From positions 372,001-436,000 of the forward strand of contig NZ_CAADHO010000005.1 in NCBI RefSeq assembly GCF_900699765.1: a DNA stretch of 64,000 bases, given 5' to 3'. A model generated the notes under the pieces. The model searched no databases. It was given only the letters and a program-made list of their open reading frames with translations, and had not been told where the DNA came from. Both the position numbers and the translations under genes were made by a program. The DNA is from Desulfoluna butyratoxydans. Lineage in GTDB: Bacteria > Desulfobacterota > Desulfobacteria > Desulfobacterales > Desulfolunaceae. Of this stretch, positions 1 to 9,219 are shown piece by piece; the first letter of the stretch is position 1, and every line of letters begins with the position of its first letter.

Positions 1-64
1 CGCACGCCAATGGCACCCAGCAGAAAACCAACAAGAGTGATAAAAGAGAGATTTTGAGTTTCAT
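1..64 (-). CDS. 5' end of an exported protein (partial)
   Basis: An ATG on the minus strand at 64-62 opens a frame that runs off the window. The visible 21 residues (MKLKISLLSLL..WVPLAC) look like a Lys-start, Leu-rich signal peptide, possibly ending in a lipobox cysteine. An AAGGAG sequence lies only a few bases upstream, which is closer than ideal. The gap to the DsrE-family gene is about 40 bp on the same strand, so the two probably form one transcript. The mature protein is outside the window and the function is unknown. Another frame through the same bases also reads as hydrophobic, so frame choice rests on the start codon and spacing. Confidence 0.4.
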   Translation of the reverse strand, partial: MKLKISLLSLLLVFCWVPLAC

Positions 65-104
65 CTCTCCTTCATCGCATGTTTTCTCTCATTTCAAAAG
101 CCTG

Positions 105-548
105 CTAATAATCGAGGGTCACAATGCGTCCCTTGGTAAAGGTAAAAAAGGTCTGCTTGTCGGCAACACGAACCCCGTCAATCAGGTCGTCCTTGCTCTT
201 CCCAGCCGCCTTGAGGCACCCCGGGCAGGCCATGAGGACCGCATTCTTGTCCATGAGCGCTTTCAGGGCCGCTTTCGAGGACGGAAAATGGGAAAAGGTG
301 ACCTCTTCGGCATCCTGCAGAACGGCCTCCACGCCCTTGATGTCGAAATAGACGAGGACATCCTTGTCATCTGCCATGATGCTGGCCATGTTCAAGGCCA
401 TCAGCAGCCTGTGGGGGGCGTCCGCACCGTGGCTGATGTGAAGAAAGACACCGTCCCTGGGAGCTTCGGCACCCCCCTGGCATCCAACGCCGAACCAGGC
501 CAGCCCGACAAACAGAAGTGTGGACAAAAACACGCTCAGCTTTTTCAT
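105..548 (-). CDS. DsrE-family lipoprotein
   Basis: The 147-residue product begins with a signal peptide (MKKLSVFLSTLLFVGLAW) followed by a lipobox-like GVGC with Cys about position 23, so it is probably a membrane-anchored periplasmic protein. The rest matches the DsrE/DsrF-like fold: a strand with FLHISHGAD, a helix with HRLLMALNMAS, a VLVYFDIKGVEAV strand, and a CPGC motif in VLMACPGCLKAAGK. DsrE-family proteins often carry sulfur on conserved cysteines, and the CPGC pair could serve that purpose here, which is inference. An upstream ATG four codons earlier is possible; MKKL is preferred because it gives a standard signal peptide. The selenoprotein gene lies upstream on the same strand but behind a terminator. 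Confidence 0.75.
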   Translation of the reverse strand: MKKLSVFLSTLLFVGLAWFGVGCQGGAEAPRDGVFLHISHGADAPHRLLMALNMASIMADDKDVLVYFDIKGVEAVLQDAEEVTFSHFPSSKAALKALMDKNAVLMACPGCLKAAGKSKDDLIDGVRVADKQTFFTFTKGRIVTLDY

Positions 549-843
549 TTTTTCCTCCATTACGGTTTAACGGTTGGCAGTCTGAAACAGATCGACATAT
601 CCGAAGGGCAGGCAGAAGGGCCCGACAAAGGAAACCGGAGTGCATGCCACAACGGTTCAAAAGAAAAACAGGGAATGGTAGTGATTTCATGGAAAGGAAA
701 GCTGGGATTTGTCCCGCGCCGGATCACGGCATATCGGCACCGGTCAATCGTCGAGGCAATTTTAATACCCCAGGCCTCAAAAAGAAAGGACAATATGCCA
801 TAACACACCGTGACATCGAAACAAAACCCTCAGGAACCGGCAC

Positions 844-880
844 AAAAAAAATATGGCCGGAGGAGATGCCCCCCGGCCAT
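844..880 (-). terminator. Intrinsic terminator of the selenoprotein gene
   Basis: The inverted repeat ATGGCCGG (853-860) / CCGGCCAT (873-880) is followed on the minus strand by a run of eight T (844-851). It lies about 50 bp beyond the TGA stop of the Fe-S selenoprotein gene and separates it from the DsrE-family gene. The stretch 549-843 shows no gene. Confidence 0.8.
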
Positions 881-928
881 GGGTATACTGTCACTCACGA
901 TTTTCTACGCGTTACAAAGGCAATCCCA

Positions 929-2245
929 TCAACCCGGATCAGGAAGGTTCACCTCCTGGAGGTCTTCGCCCAGGTGAATCCGCTCGGTGCTGCCCAGAAC
1001 GCCCAGGGCAAGGGCCAGGATGGTCCAGGCATGGACTGCGTGGTACCCGCCCCCGAAGTGCTCACCCAGCTCGTGGATCTGGGCGTGGCAGTTGTGACAG
1101 CCGGTGACGCAGTAGGTGGCCTGTGTTTTCTTTATCTGCAGGTCCTTGATCTGTCCGTAGGCAAGCCGCTGATCCTTGTAGCCGGACTGCAGGAACCCGC
1201 CGCCTCCGCCACAGCAGAAATTGTTTGATTTATTGGGATACATATCCACGAAATTATCTTCCCCCACGCACGATTTCACCACAAACCGCATATCATCGGC
1301 AGCAGGATCCCCAAAGGATTTCCGAACGATCTGGCAAGGATCCTGAAGGGTAAATTTAATCTTGAGCTCATCGTTCCAGCTGGGATCCGGCTTGAGCTTT
1401 CCTTCGCGGATCCACCGGGCATACATGGTGTACATGGTCTCGACCTTGAAGTTGTGAGGAATCTTGAATTTGTCCAGTCCTACCAGGACTGCAAAAGTGA
1501 TGTGCCCTCACTCTGTGTTCAAGAATGTCTTGCACCCCAGCTCCTCGCACTGCCGGGCGCTGCGCTCGGTGAGCTCTTTCCACCCGGCGTCGTCGGCCAT
1601 GAACATGCAGTAGTTCTCGGCGGCCCAGCCGGAGCTGCCGTAGGTCCAGTCCACCCCGGCAAGGTTAAGGATTTTCCACAAAGGCCCCATCTCCTCGGGC
1701 TCGATCATGGGCTCCCTGGAGTTCTGGTTGATAAAATACTCGGCCCCTTTCTTGTCGATGGGGGCTTCAAGGTTCCGTTCTTCCCAGATGGGATACTCCT
1801 CCTTGATCTCGTCGAGGATATCCTCCACCACAAAGGCGAAATCCTCCTGGGTGCAGCCCATGGCGCTGTTGGTGGGCTTGGCCAGGGCCATGTCGCAGGA
1901 GCCCAGGATGCCCTTGGGCATCTCGTCGCGAGGCCGCAGCCTCCGGGCGTTGAAGACGAGCTGAGGGATGTTGATCTCCATGGGACAGGCATGCACACAC
2001 CGCATGCACATGGTGCAGAACCAGGGCCATCGGCTCTCTTTGATCTCTTCATCCATGCCGAGGGCGGCCATGCGCAGGAATTTCCTGGGATCCATGTCAT
2101 CCAGCCCCGTGGCAGGGCAGCCCGAAGAGCAGACCCCGCAGGTCAGGCAGGAGTTGAGATTCCCTCCCTTCGGAAGGAGCTTCATGACCATGTCCTTAAA
2201 GGGGCTCTTGGACGCCCCCGTCAATTTTACAGGCTTATCACTCAT
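929..2245 (-). CDS. Selenocysteine-containing CCG-domain Fe-S oxidoreductase (HmcF/TmcB/DsrK-like)
   Basis: The 438-residue reading frame is interrupted by one in-frame TGA (1508-1510), read here as selenocysteine 246. The frame stays open and homologous on both sides. The N-terminal half carries two [4Fe-4S] motifs: C33-x2-C36-x2-C39-x3-C43P and C77-x2-C80-x2-C83-x3-C87P. The C-terminal half has a CCG domain: C304, C344-C345 followed by GGGG, then C379, C383 and C386. The recoded position falls in TE-U-GH, where relatives of this kind (DsrK, HmcF, TmcB, HdrD) have a cysteine in the form xxCGH. Such proteins take part in thiol/disulfide chemistry at unusual Fe-S sites and in electron transfer for sulfate respiration. 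A 17-nt SECIS hairpin lies just downstream of the TGA. The start has AAAGGA 10 bp upstream. Gene callers will split it into two genes (1508-2245 and about 929-1435). No membrane or HdrA partner is adjacent. Confidence 0.9.
1475..1491 (-). promoter_or_regulatory. Bacterial SECIS element
   Basis: In the mRNA, counted from the T of the TGA, positions 20-25 (CAGTCC) and 31-36 (GGACTG) form a perfect 6-bp stem with the loop TGGTA. A short stem-loop with a GGU-type loop roughly 16-35 nt after the UGA is the usual bacterial SECIS arrangement recognised by SelB. It lies inside the coding sequence, so its bases also encode AVLVGLD. Confidence 0.85.
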
Positions 2246-2865
2246 GGGTTCTATTCCTTTCTTGATGGCTTTTTCACAAGGGCGAAGGCCCGGCCCGCAT
2301 CACAAGAGATGACGCGACACACGGTCATGGCCGGTACCGGCGGACGGCATGGTCCCTGCTGGAATACCGACAACAAGATGACACGCGCAGGTATCACCTG
2401 GAGTCAGGAATCGGTGAGAGGAGAGAAAATGAAGGCAGAAACGAACAGAGAGTGAGGAAGGAGAAAACAGCCGATATACACCAAATGCCAAAGACACACG
2501 CCATAAACCCAACTCTACCAAACCCGCCATCCCCTGTAAATACGCAAGGTTTGCCCACGACAAAATCCAAGGAGAGACCCGGGTCGGACCCGAGTGCAAA
2601 GACCCACGATCTTTTTTCGCGATCTCGGTTCTTCCCCACAGGCAAACACCGTTCAGCCCGCCATCTCCCCGACATAAAGATACCCTCTGTACGCCCACAT
2701 AAGCAAAAGCCCCTGTGGACGGGGCTTTCCGACAAGGGTATACATAACAACCATGCGACGCCCCCCCCCCTTAACGCATCCCGTTCGCCGCATGTCCCGG
2801 CCCGAGAAGGCCCTCTCATCGCAAAAAACCCATGTCCCAACCAAATAGAAACCAAGGCCCGATCC
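2246..2865. other. Divergent intergenic region with a short hairpin and a poly-C run
   Basis: This 620-bp region separates the selenoprotein gene from the MATE gene and should hold both promoters, though none is convincing by eye. It contains an inverted repeat AAAGCCCC (2706-2713) / GGGGCTTT (2721-2728) resembling a weak terminator, and a run of ten C at 2761-2770. The frame open from 2452 into the MATE gene has no transporter-like sequence before 2866. Confidence 0.5.
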
Positions 2866-4212
2866 ATGAATCGTCTTTACTCAAAAATCCTGGCTCTCTC
2901 CGCCCCCACCATCTTCGGCCTGATCATCCAGGCCATGTACCAGGTTCTCAATGCGTATTTCGTAGGATTTCTGGGGGTGTCCGAGCTGGCAACCGTGAAC
3001 CTCACCTACCCCCTGACCTTTGTGCTCATCGCATTGGGCCAGAGCATCGGCATCGGCACAGCGGCCATCACCTCACGGAGCATCGGGCGAAATGACCTTG
3101 CCCACGCACATGCAGCCGCCAGCAGCGGCCTGATGCTGGGGATTCTGGCAGGGGGGACCTACCTTGGAGTGATGTTTTGGAAATTTGACCTTGTGGCCCG
3201 TATCATGGGAACCGTCCCGGGGACCGAGGCCTGTTTTTACAGGTATGGGAGGCTTATCCTGGTGGCCTTCCTCCTCGTGCTTGCCAACACCATCTTCGGC
3301 TTCATTGCGCGAAGCCAGGGAGGGACCCTGTTTTCCATGGTGACGCTGATCATTGCCTTTGCCCTCAACGCCCTCTTCGACCCGATATTCATTTTCTGGA
3401 TGGACCTGGGCATCCGCGGAGCAGCCTGTGCCACCTTGCTTGCCCAGATCCCCGCAGTGGGAGCATACATCTGGTATTTTTCCAGCAACAAAAGCCGAAT
3501 TCGGATCCGCCCAACCCTCCGGGCCGTGAACCGCCACGTGTGCGCTGCCATCCTGAGTATCGGTATTCCCACCTTCATGGCTTTTGTGATCAATGTCCTG
3601 GCGGTTGTCCTGGTCAACCGACAGGCCGCCGCTTTCGGGGCAGAGGCCGTGGCGGGGATCGGCATCGCCCTGAGGCTCTACACGGTATCCACCCTGCCCG
3701 TCATGGGCCTTGCCAACGGCGTCCAGTCATTAATCGGGGCCTGTGTGGTGGACACAGACCCCGCAAAAATCAAAGCCCTTCTCTCCGCCCTTCTCAAAAT
3801 CGGAACGGGTTACGGAGCCTGCGCATCCCTTCTCTTTTTGATCTTTTCCAGGCCCCTTGCAGCCCTTTTTTCAACGGAGGCTGCCGTCACGACGATTCTG
3901 TCCGGATCCCTTGCCATCTATATGGGCTTTTTCGCCATGGTCCCGGTTCAGCTCATCGCCATGATCTTCGAGCAGTCCAAGGGCAACGCCAGGCTTGCCA
4001 TGTATGTCTCTTTCGCCCGCCAGGGCATCTACCTCATCCCGCTGCTGCTGGTCCTGCCCGGCAGGTTCGGCATCAACGGGATCGCCGCCAGCCAGCTCCT
4101 CTCGGACCTCACGGCAGGCTTGTCCTGTGTGATGATCCTGTGGCGGCAGGTGTTCGCCGCCACGGATGCAACACCTACCGGGCCGGAAAATTCACATAGA
4201 TGGGATTGGTGA
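2866..4212 (+). CDS. MATE-family multidrug/organic cation exporter
   Basis: The 448-residue product has the length and the roughly 12 hydrophobic segments of MATE (MatE) transporters, arranged as two similar halves. Typical features are the N-terminal LSAPTIFGLIIQAMYQVLNAYFVGFLG, which resembles the first MATE helix with its D/N-x-x-FVG loop, and QSIGIGTAAITSRSIGR. In the second half, the IGIPTFMAFVINVLAVVLVNRQA segment repeats the pattern. MATE proteins export drugs or metabolites across the inner membrane using Na+ or H+ gradients. The ATG at 2866 (AAGG about 9 bp upstream) is chosen over the upstream ATG at 2452, which would add 138 residues of non-membrane sequence. The 3' end overlaps the convergent phosphatase gene by 38 bp. 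Substrate is unknown. Confidence 0.88.
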   Translation: MNRLYSKILALSAPTIFGLIIQAMYQVLNAYFVGFLGVSELATVNLTYPLTFVLIALGQSIGIGTAAITSRSIGRNDLAHAHAAASSGLMLGILAGGTYLGVMFWKFDLVARIMGTVPGTEACFYRYGRLILVAFLLVLANTIFGFIARSQGGTLFSMVTLIIAFALNALFDPIFIFWMDLGIRGAACATLLAQIPAVGAYIWYFSSNKSRIRIRPTLRAVNRHVCAAILSIGIPTFMAFVINVLAVVLVNRQAAAFGAEAVAGIGIALRLYTVSTLPVMGLANGVQSLIGACVVDTDPAKIKALLSALLKIGTGYGACASLLFLIFSRPLAALFSTEAAVTTILSGSLAIYMGFFAMVPVQLIAMIFEQSKGNARLAMYVSFARQGIYLIPLLLVLPGRFGINGIAASQLLSDLTAGLSCVMILWRQVFAATDATPTGPENSHRWDW

Positions 4213-6718
4213 CCGCCTTCACCCGGCCGTAGAGGAGGCGCTGGAAAAGAAGGAGGTCGGGGGTCCCCATGAGTTCCGCGCGGTAATAGGTCCTGCCCCT
4301 TGAAGCCGGGGTGTCGGTAAAGGTCACACGGGTGGCGCCGCCGCTGACGATCCAGGCCCTGTGGGGGATACCGTTTTTCAAGACGCCCACAAGGTAGGTG
4401 TCTTTTCCGGCCAAAAGCCCCAGCAGCGAGGGAAGATCCACCTCCCCTGCCACGAGCTTCACCAGGTTCTCGGCCGTGAGTTCTTTGACCCTTGGCACGG
4501 CAAACCAGCCCGGCGGGGCCGGGTTGCGGATATCGATCTGAAAGGAGAGCTCCCGGCCCGGGGTCTGGATCAGGTTGTCCCCCATGAGGGTTTCGAAGTA
4601 TCCGTCGCCGTCCCGGTCGGCCACCAGGTCCAGGCGCTCGGCGTCCGGGGCGTAGCTCAGGGAGACACGGCCGTTTTTCAGGCTGCGAAGGATGGCGTCT
4701 CCCGTCTTTTCTTGGGCGTAAACCCAGGTGGTGGGGTTTCCGTGGCCGAAGAGGGCCGCCTCGATCTTTGCAAAGGGGTCCGAAGCATACTCGACTAACT
4801 TGTGGGTGTCCGAGCCCCCCACACCGGTCATGCGGCGCCCTTTGAGGAGCTCGGCATCCCAGAACGGGTGGCTGGACCAGCCGTTGAGGTTGGGGATGCG
4901 GTACATGCTGTTCCAGATCTCGATGGTGTCCACGGCGTTGTCCACATCATACTCCCAGGGACAGCAGAAAATGGCCGAGGGGTGGTTGATGGAGAAAAGA
5001 GCTTCCCCGTCATGGGCTCCGTAGACCGCGGCCACGGCATCCAGACCGGTGTTGGCGTGCCAGAGGGGTGTGTAGTCAAAGGGCGCTGCGGCCCATGCAT
5101 TGGCGTGGCCCTTGCCGGTGGTCCACTCCACGCCGTAGAGGAGCACGGTCTCCTCGGAGGTGTAATCCGGGTCTTCCCAGTGGGTGGGCATGACCGGGCC
5201 GGGGTCTTGGGGGTCAAACATGTTCGAGTCGTGCTCGGTGAGGACAAAAAAATCAAGGTCTTTGTCTTCCGCGCTTTTCAGAACGGCCGCCACCGGTGCG
5301 TTGCCGTCGCTGTGCAGGGAGTGGGCGTGCAGATCCCCTTTAAGCCACTGCCCTGAGCCGTTGGAGCCCTCATCCTCCCCTTCCAGCCAGCGGCTCATGA
5401 GGAGAAACAGGTCGGTGTTATCGATAAAGTCGCCGGAGAACCCCGGGTCAAACCCTGAAAAGAGCTCTGAAAAAAAGGTGTCCGTACCGTCCACCAGGCC
5501 ATCGAGGAACGGCCCGGCACCGGAGCCCTTCACATAACAGGGGACGGGCACGTTGCTGTGGGTGTCGGCATGGAACACCATGGACGGCAGGTTACCCGCC
5601 CCGTTGTCTCCCACCGGGACAAAGGCCCTCTCATCGGCTCCCCAGAGGTAGCCGCACTCATGGTCGGCGGTGACGATGAGCAGGGTTTCGTCCCAGTTGC
5701 TGTTCTCCTCCACCCAGGCAACCACCTCGGAAACGGCCGCGTTGAAGGCTGTCTGCTCTTCGATCATGCGGCCCTTTTCATTGCTGTGATTGGCCCAGTC
5801 CACGGCCCCGCCCTCCACCATGAGGAAAAAGCCGTCCGGATCGTTGGACAAGGCATGAAGGGCCCCCAGGGCCATGTCCGAAAGGCTGGGAACGGAAGGG
5901 TTCCGGTTGCTTTGATCCACCACCTGAGGATCGCCGGAACGTCCCTGCTGAAGGGTGGTGGCGGCCCTGGCCAACCCGAACACCTTGCCCGCAGAAAGGG
6001 AGCCCTGGGCCAGGGCTTCAAAATCAGCTTTCTCATCCATGAAGGCCCAGGAACGCCCGTCCTTTGCCCGGGCCCCGTCCGCATCGGTAAGATCGGCGAA
6101 GACCGCTTCCCCGCCCACGTACGCGTAGTCCCGGTCATGGGACTTCAGGTGCCCGTTGTTGTCGTACATGGGGTGGCCCGCCCCCATGATCACGTCGAGT
6201 TCGCTGCCGTAGATCATCTGGGCTGCGATCTCTTCGTAGTTGTTGCGGGAGATGTTGTGGGCCACCATGCCCGCCGGTGTGGCGTGGCTCACCTCCACGG
6301 AGGTCACCACCCCCGTGGCCAGGCCCTGGGTGGAGGCGGTCTCCACAATGTTTTTAACGTCGATGAAAAGAGGGGATTTTCCCAGCATGCCGGGGTAGGT
6401 CTTGACCGCTGTGGCCATGGCCGTAGCAGCCGCCGCGGAATCCGTGGGGTTCAAAAGATGCGAGCCGAACAGCCGCCAGCCCAGATCGGGCTTGTAGGCG
6501 CCCAGGGCGCTGTAGGTGGTCATGGCATACTTGTCCTCAAAGGACTCATAAACCGCCCGGTTGCCGTTGTAAAAATCCGTTGCCATGACGGTGCCCATGC
6601 CCTGACCGTCACTGATCATCAGGATCACATGTTTTGCAGCCGAGACCGGTGGGGCAAAAAGCCCGATCATGAAACACGCAATACCCAAAAAACAGCCCTG
6701 CTTTCCAAGGATTCTCAT
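4175..6718 (-). CDS. Secreted alkaline phosphatase fused to a PHP-type phosphoesterase
   Basis: The 847-residue protein has an N-terminal signal peptide (to about residue 28) and then an alkaline phosphatase domain (about 28-445). Metal and catalytic motifs are visible: ISDGQGMG with D37, PTDSAAAATA with nucleophile S94, VEGGAVDWANHSN with E302, D307 and H311, and VTADHECG with D352 and H353. After a Gly/Ser/Glu linker a PHP-type (CehA/McbA-like) metallohydrolase domain starts with GDLHAHSLHSDG (H464, H466) and continues with LTEHDSN and INHPS. Both domains hydrolyse phosphate esters or related bonds with bound metals, so the fusion probably releases phosphate in two steps from a periplasmic or extracellular substrate; this is inference. 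The start has AGGAGG 5 bp upstream. It lies 128 bp downstream of pbpC on the same strand. Confidence 0.85.
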   Translation of the reverse strand: MRILGKQGCFLGIACFMIGLFAPPVSAAKHVILMISDGQGMGTVMATDFYNGNRAVYESFEDKYAMTTYSALGAYKPDLGWRLFGSHLLNPTDSAAAATAMATAVKTYPGMLGKSPLFIDVKNIVETASTQGLATGVVTSVEVSHATPAGMVAHNISRNNYEEIAAQMIYGSELDVIMGAGHPMYDNNGHLKSHDRDYAYVGGEAVFADLTDADGARAKDGRSWAFMDEKADFEALAQGSLSAGKVFGLARAATTLQQGRSGDPQVVDQSNRNPSVPSLSDMALGALHALSNDPDGFFLMVEGGAVDWANHSNEKGRMIEEQTAFNAAVSEVVAWVEENSNWDETLLIVTADHECGYLWGADERAFVPVGDNGAGNLPSMVFHADTHSNVPVPCYVKGSGAGPFLDGLVDGTDTFFSELFSGFDPGFSGDFIDNTDLFLLMSRWLEGEDEGSNGSGQWLKGDLHAHSLHSDGNAPVAAVLKSAEDKDLDFFVLTEHDSNMFDPQDPGPVMPTHWEDPDYTSEETVLLYGVEWTTGKGHANAWAAAPFDYTPLWHANTGLDAVAAVYGAHDGEALFSINHPSAIFCCPWEYDVDNAVDTIEIWNSMYRIPNLNGWSSHPFWDAELLKGRRMTGVGGSDTHKLVEYASDPFAKIEAALFGHGNPTTWVYAQEKTGDAILRSLKNGRVSLSYAPDAERLDLVADRDGDGYFETLMGDNLIQTPGRELSFQIDIRNPAPPGWFAVPRVKELTAENLVKLVAGEVDLPSLLGLLAGKDTYLVGVLKNGIPHRAWIVSGGATRVTFTDTPASRGRTYYRAELMGTPDLLLFQRLLYGRVKAVTNPIYVNFPAR

Positions 6719-6846
6719 GGTTCCTCCTGAGACATACGGGTTGTTGTTTGACAGCTGACTCTGTTTACCTGCCCGGTGTTAAGCCTGGGTTACACGAACA
6801 TCATATCTTGGTTTGCGTTGTGTTTTTTTCTTGTAGGATATCCGGT

Positions 6847-9219
6847 TTATCGCACCACCACGGAGAGGTCGGCATACTGTCCCGAGGCGTCCATCACCGT
6901 CAGGGTGTGCCTGCCGGGGGTGGCAAAGGTGATGCGGGCCGCTGCGCCCGGGCGGCTTCTGGAGACCCAGGTGTGATCGATCATCCAGTGCAGGGAGCCG
7001 CTGCCGCCTGTGGCACAGAGCTCCACGGTGAGGGGCCCGCCGGGTTTCAAGGGATCTTTGAAGACGGCGCCGTCCCTGGCACCGTGGATGACGATGGGCG
7101 CGCTCAAAGGGGCTTCCCCCTCAAGGCAGGAAAGATCGGGATCGGGGCAGCGGCTGCGGTCCCGGATCCACGGAGGAAGAAAAGCCAGGGCCCCTGCCGG
7201 CCACCTGGCAATGGTGCGGGTGGGAATGTGCCGGGTTTGGGGGTGCTCCGCCAGCCAGCGATCCAGGCAGGGCCCGTACAGCCCCCTGCCGGTGTCCGGG
7301 TTCACGGAAACAATCAACGGGTTGGGGGCCATGAGGACCTCATCCTGGCAGGGCCCGAAGGTCGGGGGAACGGTGTCGTTGAGGACCCAGGCCGTCCGCT
7401 TGACGTGGCAGTGGCCGGGCTCGGTGTCCGACGACAAAACGCCCAGGGGCCAGCAGACGGATTCCCGGGACACACTCTCGGGCATGGAAGAGCCCCTGGG
7501 GGCTGCCGATGGAAGCCGGTCTGCCACCTGAAAAAGGACAGGAACAGCCGTAACAGCGCCGTAGTGACCGGGAAGGGGCGTACCGTCCGGGCGTCCCACC
7601 CAGACCCCCAGGGTATGGGACTCGGTCACCCCCACGGCCCAGGCATCTCGAAATCCATAGCTCGTCCCGGTTTTCCAGGCCAGCTTACGGCTGCGCCGCA
7701 TGCCGAACCGCCCCCTTCTGTTCCGCTTTCTCTCAGGCGTTTCCAGAATGCGACGGACAATCCAGGCCGCCCCTTCCGAAAGCACCTGGGTTTCCTGGCT
7801 GTCTGCAAGGATGAGCCCCTCGGGGTAGATCGCCCTGCCCCCACGGCCAAAGGCCGAATACCCTGCCACCAACTCTTCCAGGGTGGTACCCACCCCGCCC
7901 AGAACCATGGAAAGGTTGGGCCCCCCGCCCTGGGGGTAGCGCAGATGGATGCCCGCCTGGCGCAGGAGGCTGTCGAAGCGCACCGGCCCCACCCGATGGA
8001 GCAGCTCCACGGCGGGCACGTTCAGGGACCGGACCAGGGCCTCGGAGGCCGACACCGGCCCTGCAAAATGGCGGGTAAAGTTCAAGGGGGTGTACCCGCC
8101 GATGGACAGGGGACTGTCCATGAGCAGGCTCTCCGAATGGATCAGGCCGTCGTCAAGGGCCATGGCGTACAGAAACGGCTTGAGGGTGGACCCCGGAGAC
8201 CGAACAGCCCGCACCATGTCCACATGCCCGAAGCGCTCATCGTCAAAAAAATCCATGGAGCCCTTGTAGCCCCTTACCAGCCCGGTCTCGTTCTCCACCA
8301 CCAGTAAGGCCAGGGAGGTCCCGGAGGGCAGTTCGCCCTTCAGATTGGCAGCAAGGTCCCTTAGCCCGGCCTGAAGGCAGGGATCGATGGGGGTGCGGAT
8401 CACGCCCTGTCCGGGGCTGGCGCGCCTCAGGCGACGGGCCAGAAGCGGCGCCCGAAACGGAGGCTTCCATGGGTGAACGGCCAGGGGCTCTTCCCGGGCC
8501 TCGTCCCCCTGCCAGGCTTCCCAGCGCCCGAACCCCACCAGGCGCCCTATCACCTTGTTACGGGCCGCCACAGCCCGGTCCGGATGAAGATCGGGACGGT
8601 AGCGGGACGGAGCCTGGGGCAACACCGCCAGCAGGGCCGCCTCGGCGTGGGTCAGCTCAGAGGCGGGTTTGCCCAGGTAGGTTAAAGACGCGGCCTGGAC
8701 CCCTTCCACGGTGCCGCCAAAGGGGGCGTGGTTCAGGTACAGGGTCAGGATCTCTTCTTTGGTGAGACGTCGCTCCAGTTGAAGGGCACGAAGCATCTGG
8801 CCGATCTTGCCGAAAACGGTTCGCCGATGGGGATGGAGGATCCGGGCCACCTGCATGGTGAGGGTGGAGCCGCCCGAGACAATGCGCCCGTGCCGGAGGG
8901 CATCGGCAAGGGCCCGGCCCATGGCCAGGGGGTTGACGCCGGGGTGCCGGTAGAACCAACGGTCCTCGTAAGCCAGCAGGGCCTCGATATAAAGGGGGGA
9001 GACCTCGTCCGGGGTCACCGGGTACCGCCAGATTCCCCGGGCATCGGGAAACACCCGCAAGGGGTTCCCTTCCCTGTCCACAACCGTTACGGCCATGCCC
9101 TCCCCGGGTGCCGGAATATCGGGTGGAAAGGCCAGGTCCAGGCAGACCGTCAGCGCCACCGCGCAGGCCAGCACAGCAAGCCCCCATTTTCCCCAGATGA
9201 TCGCAAGCACACGTGCCAT
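6847..9219 (-). CDS. pbpC: Penicillin-binding protein 1C (bifunctional transglycosylase/transpeptidase)
   Basis: This product of about 790 residues closely follows the PbpC layout: an N-terminal membrane anchor (MARVLAIIWGKWGLAVLACAVALTV), a GT51 glycosyltransferase domain with EDRWFYRHPGVNP and GGSTLTMQVAR, a transpeptidase domain with SPGSTLKP (SxxK serine), SLN and KTGT, and a C-terminal BiPBP_C-like beta domain. It polymerises and crosslinks peptidoglycan in the periplasm. The chosen ATG (AAGGG 5 bp upstream) matches the N terminus of E. coli PbpC; an in-frame ATG at 9276 with AAGGGGG is an alternative. PbpC usually sits beside an alpha-2-macroglobulin gene, but here that gene is about 21 kb away. 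Confidence 0.9.
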   Translation of the reverse strand: MARVLAIIWGKWGLAVLACAVALTVCLDLAFPPDIPAPGEGMAVTVVDREGNPLRVFPDARGIWRYPVTPDEVSPLYIEALLAYEDRWFYRHPGVNPLAMGRALADALRHGRIVSGGSTLTMQVARILHPHRRTVFGKIGQMLRALQLERRLTKEEILTLYLNHAPFGGTVEGVQAASLTYLGKPASELTHAEAALLAVLPQAPSRYRPDLHPDRAVAARNKVIGRLVGFGRWEAWQGDEAREEPLAVHPWKPPFRAPLLARRLRRASPGQGVIRTPIDPCLQAGLRDLAANLKGELPSGTSLALLVVENETGLVRGYKGSMDFFDDERFGHVDMVRAVRSPGSTLKPFLYAMALDDGLIHSESLLMDSPLSIGGYTPLNFTRHFAGPVSASEALVRSLNVPAVELLHRVGPVRFDSLLRQAGIHLRYPQGGGPNLSMVLGGVGTTLEELVAGYSAFGRGGRAIYPEGLILADSQETQVLSEGAAWIVRRILETPERKRNRRGRFGMRRSRKLAWKTGTSYGFRDAWAVGVTESHTLGVWVGRPDGTPLPGHYGAVTAVPVLFQVADRLPSAAPRGSSMPESVSRESVCWPLGVLSSDTEPGHCHVKRTAWVLNDTVPPTFGPCQDEVLMAPNPLIVSVNPDTGRGLYGPCLDRWLAEHPQTRHIPTRTIARWPAGALAFLPPWIRDRSRCPDPDLSCLEGEAPLSAPIVIHGARDGAVFKDPLKPGGPLTVELCATGGSGSLHWMIDHTWVSRSRPGAAARITFATPGRHTLTVMDASGQYADLSVVVR

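Noticed and set aside
1368..2245. Apparent frameshift or premature stop in the Fe-S oxidoreductase gene
   Set aside because: Both halves lie in the same frame and only a single TGA intervenes, with a SECIS hairpin right after it. Selenocysteine explains it better than an error.
2761..2770. Run of ten C bases
   Set aside because: It may be a sequencing-prone homopolymer. It is intergenic and has no evident function.
2452..2865. N-terminal extension of the MATE transporter
   Set aside because: The extra 138 residues are not hydrophobic, are rich in Pro and Lys, and lie before a start that gives the normal MATE length.
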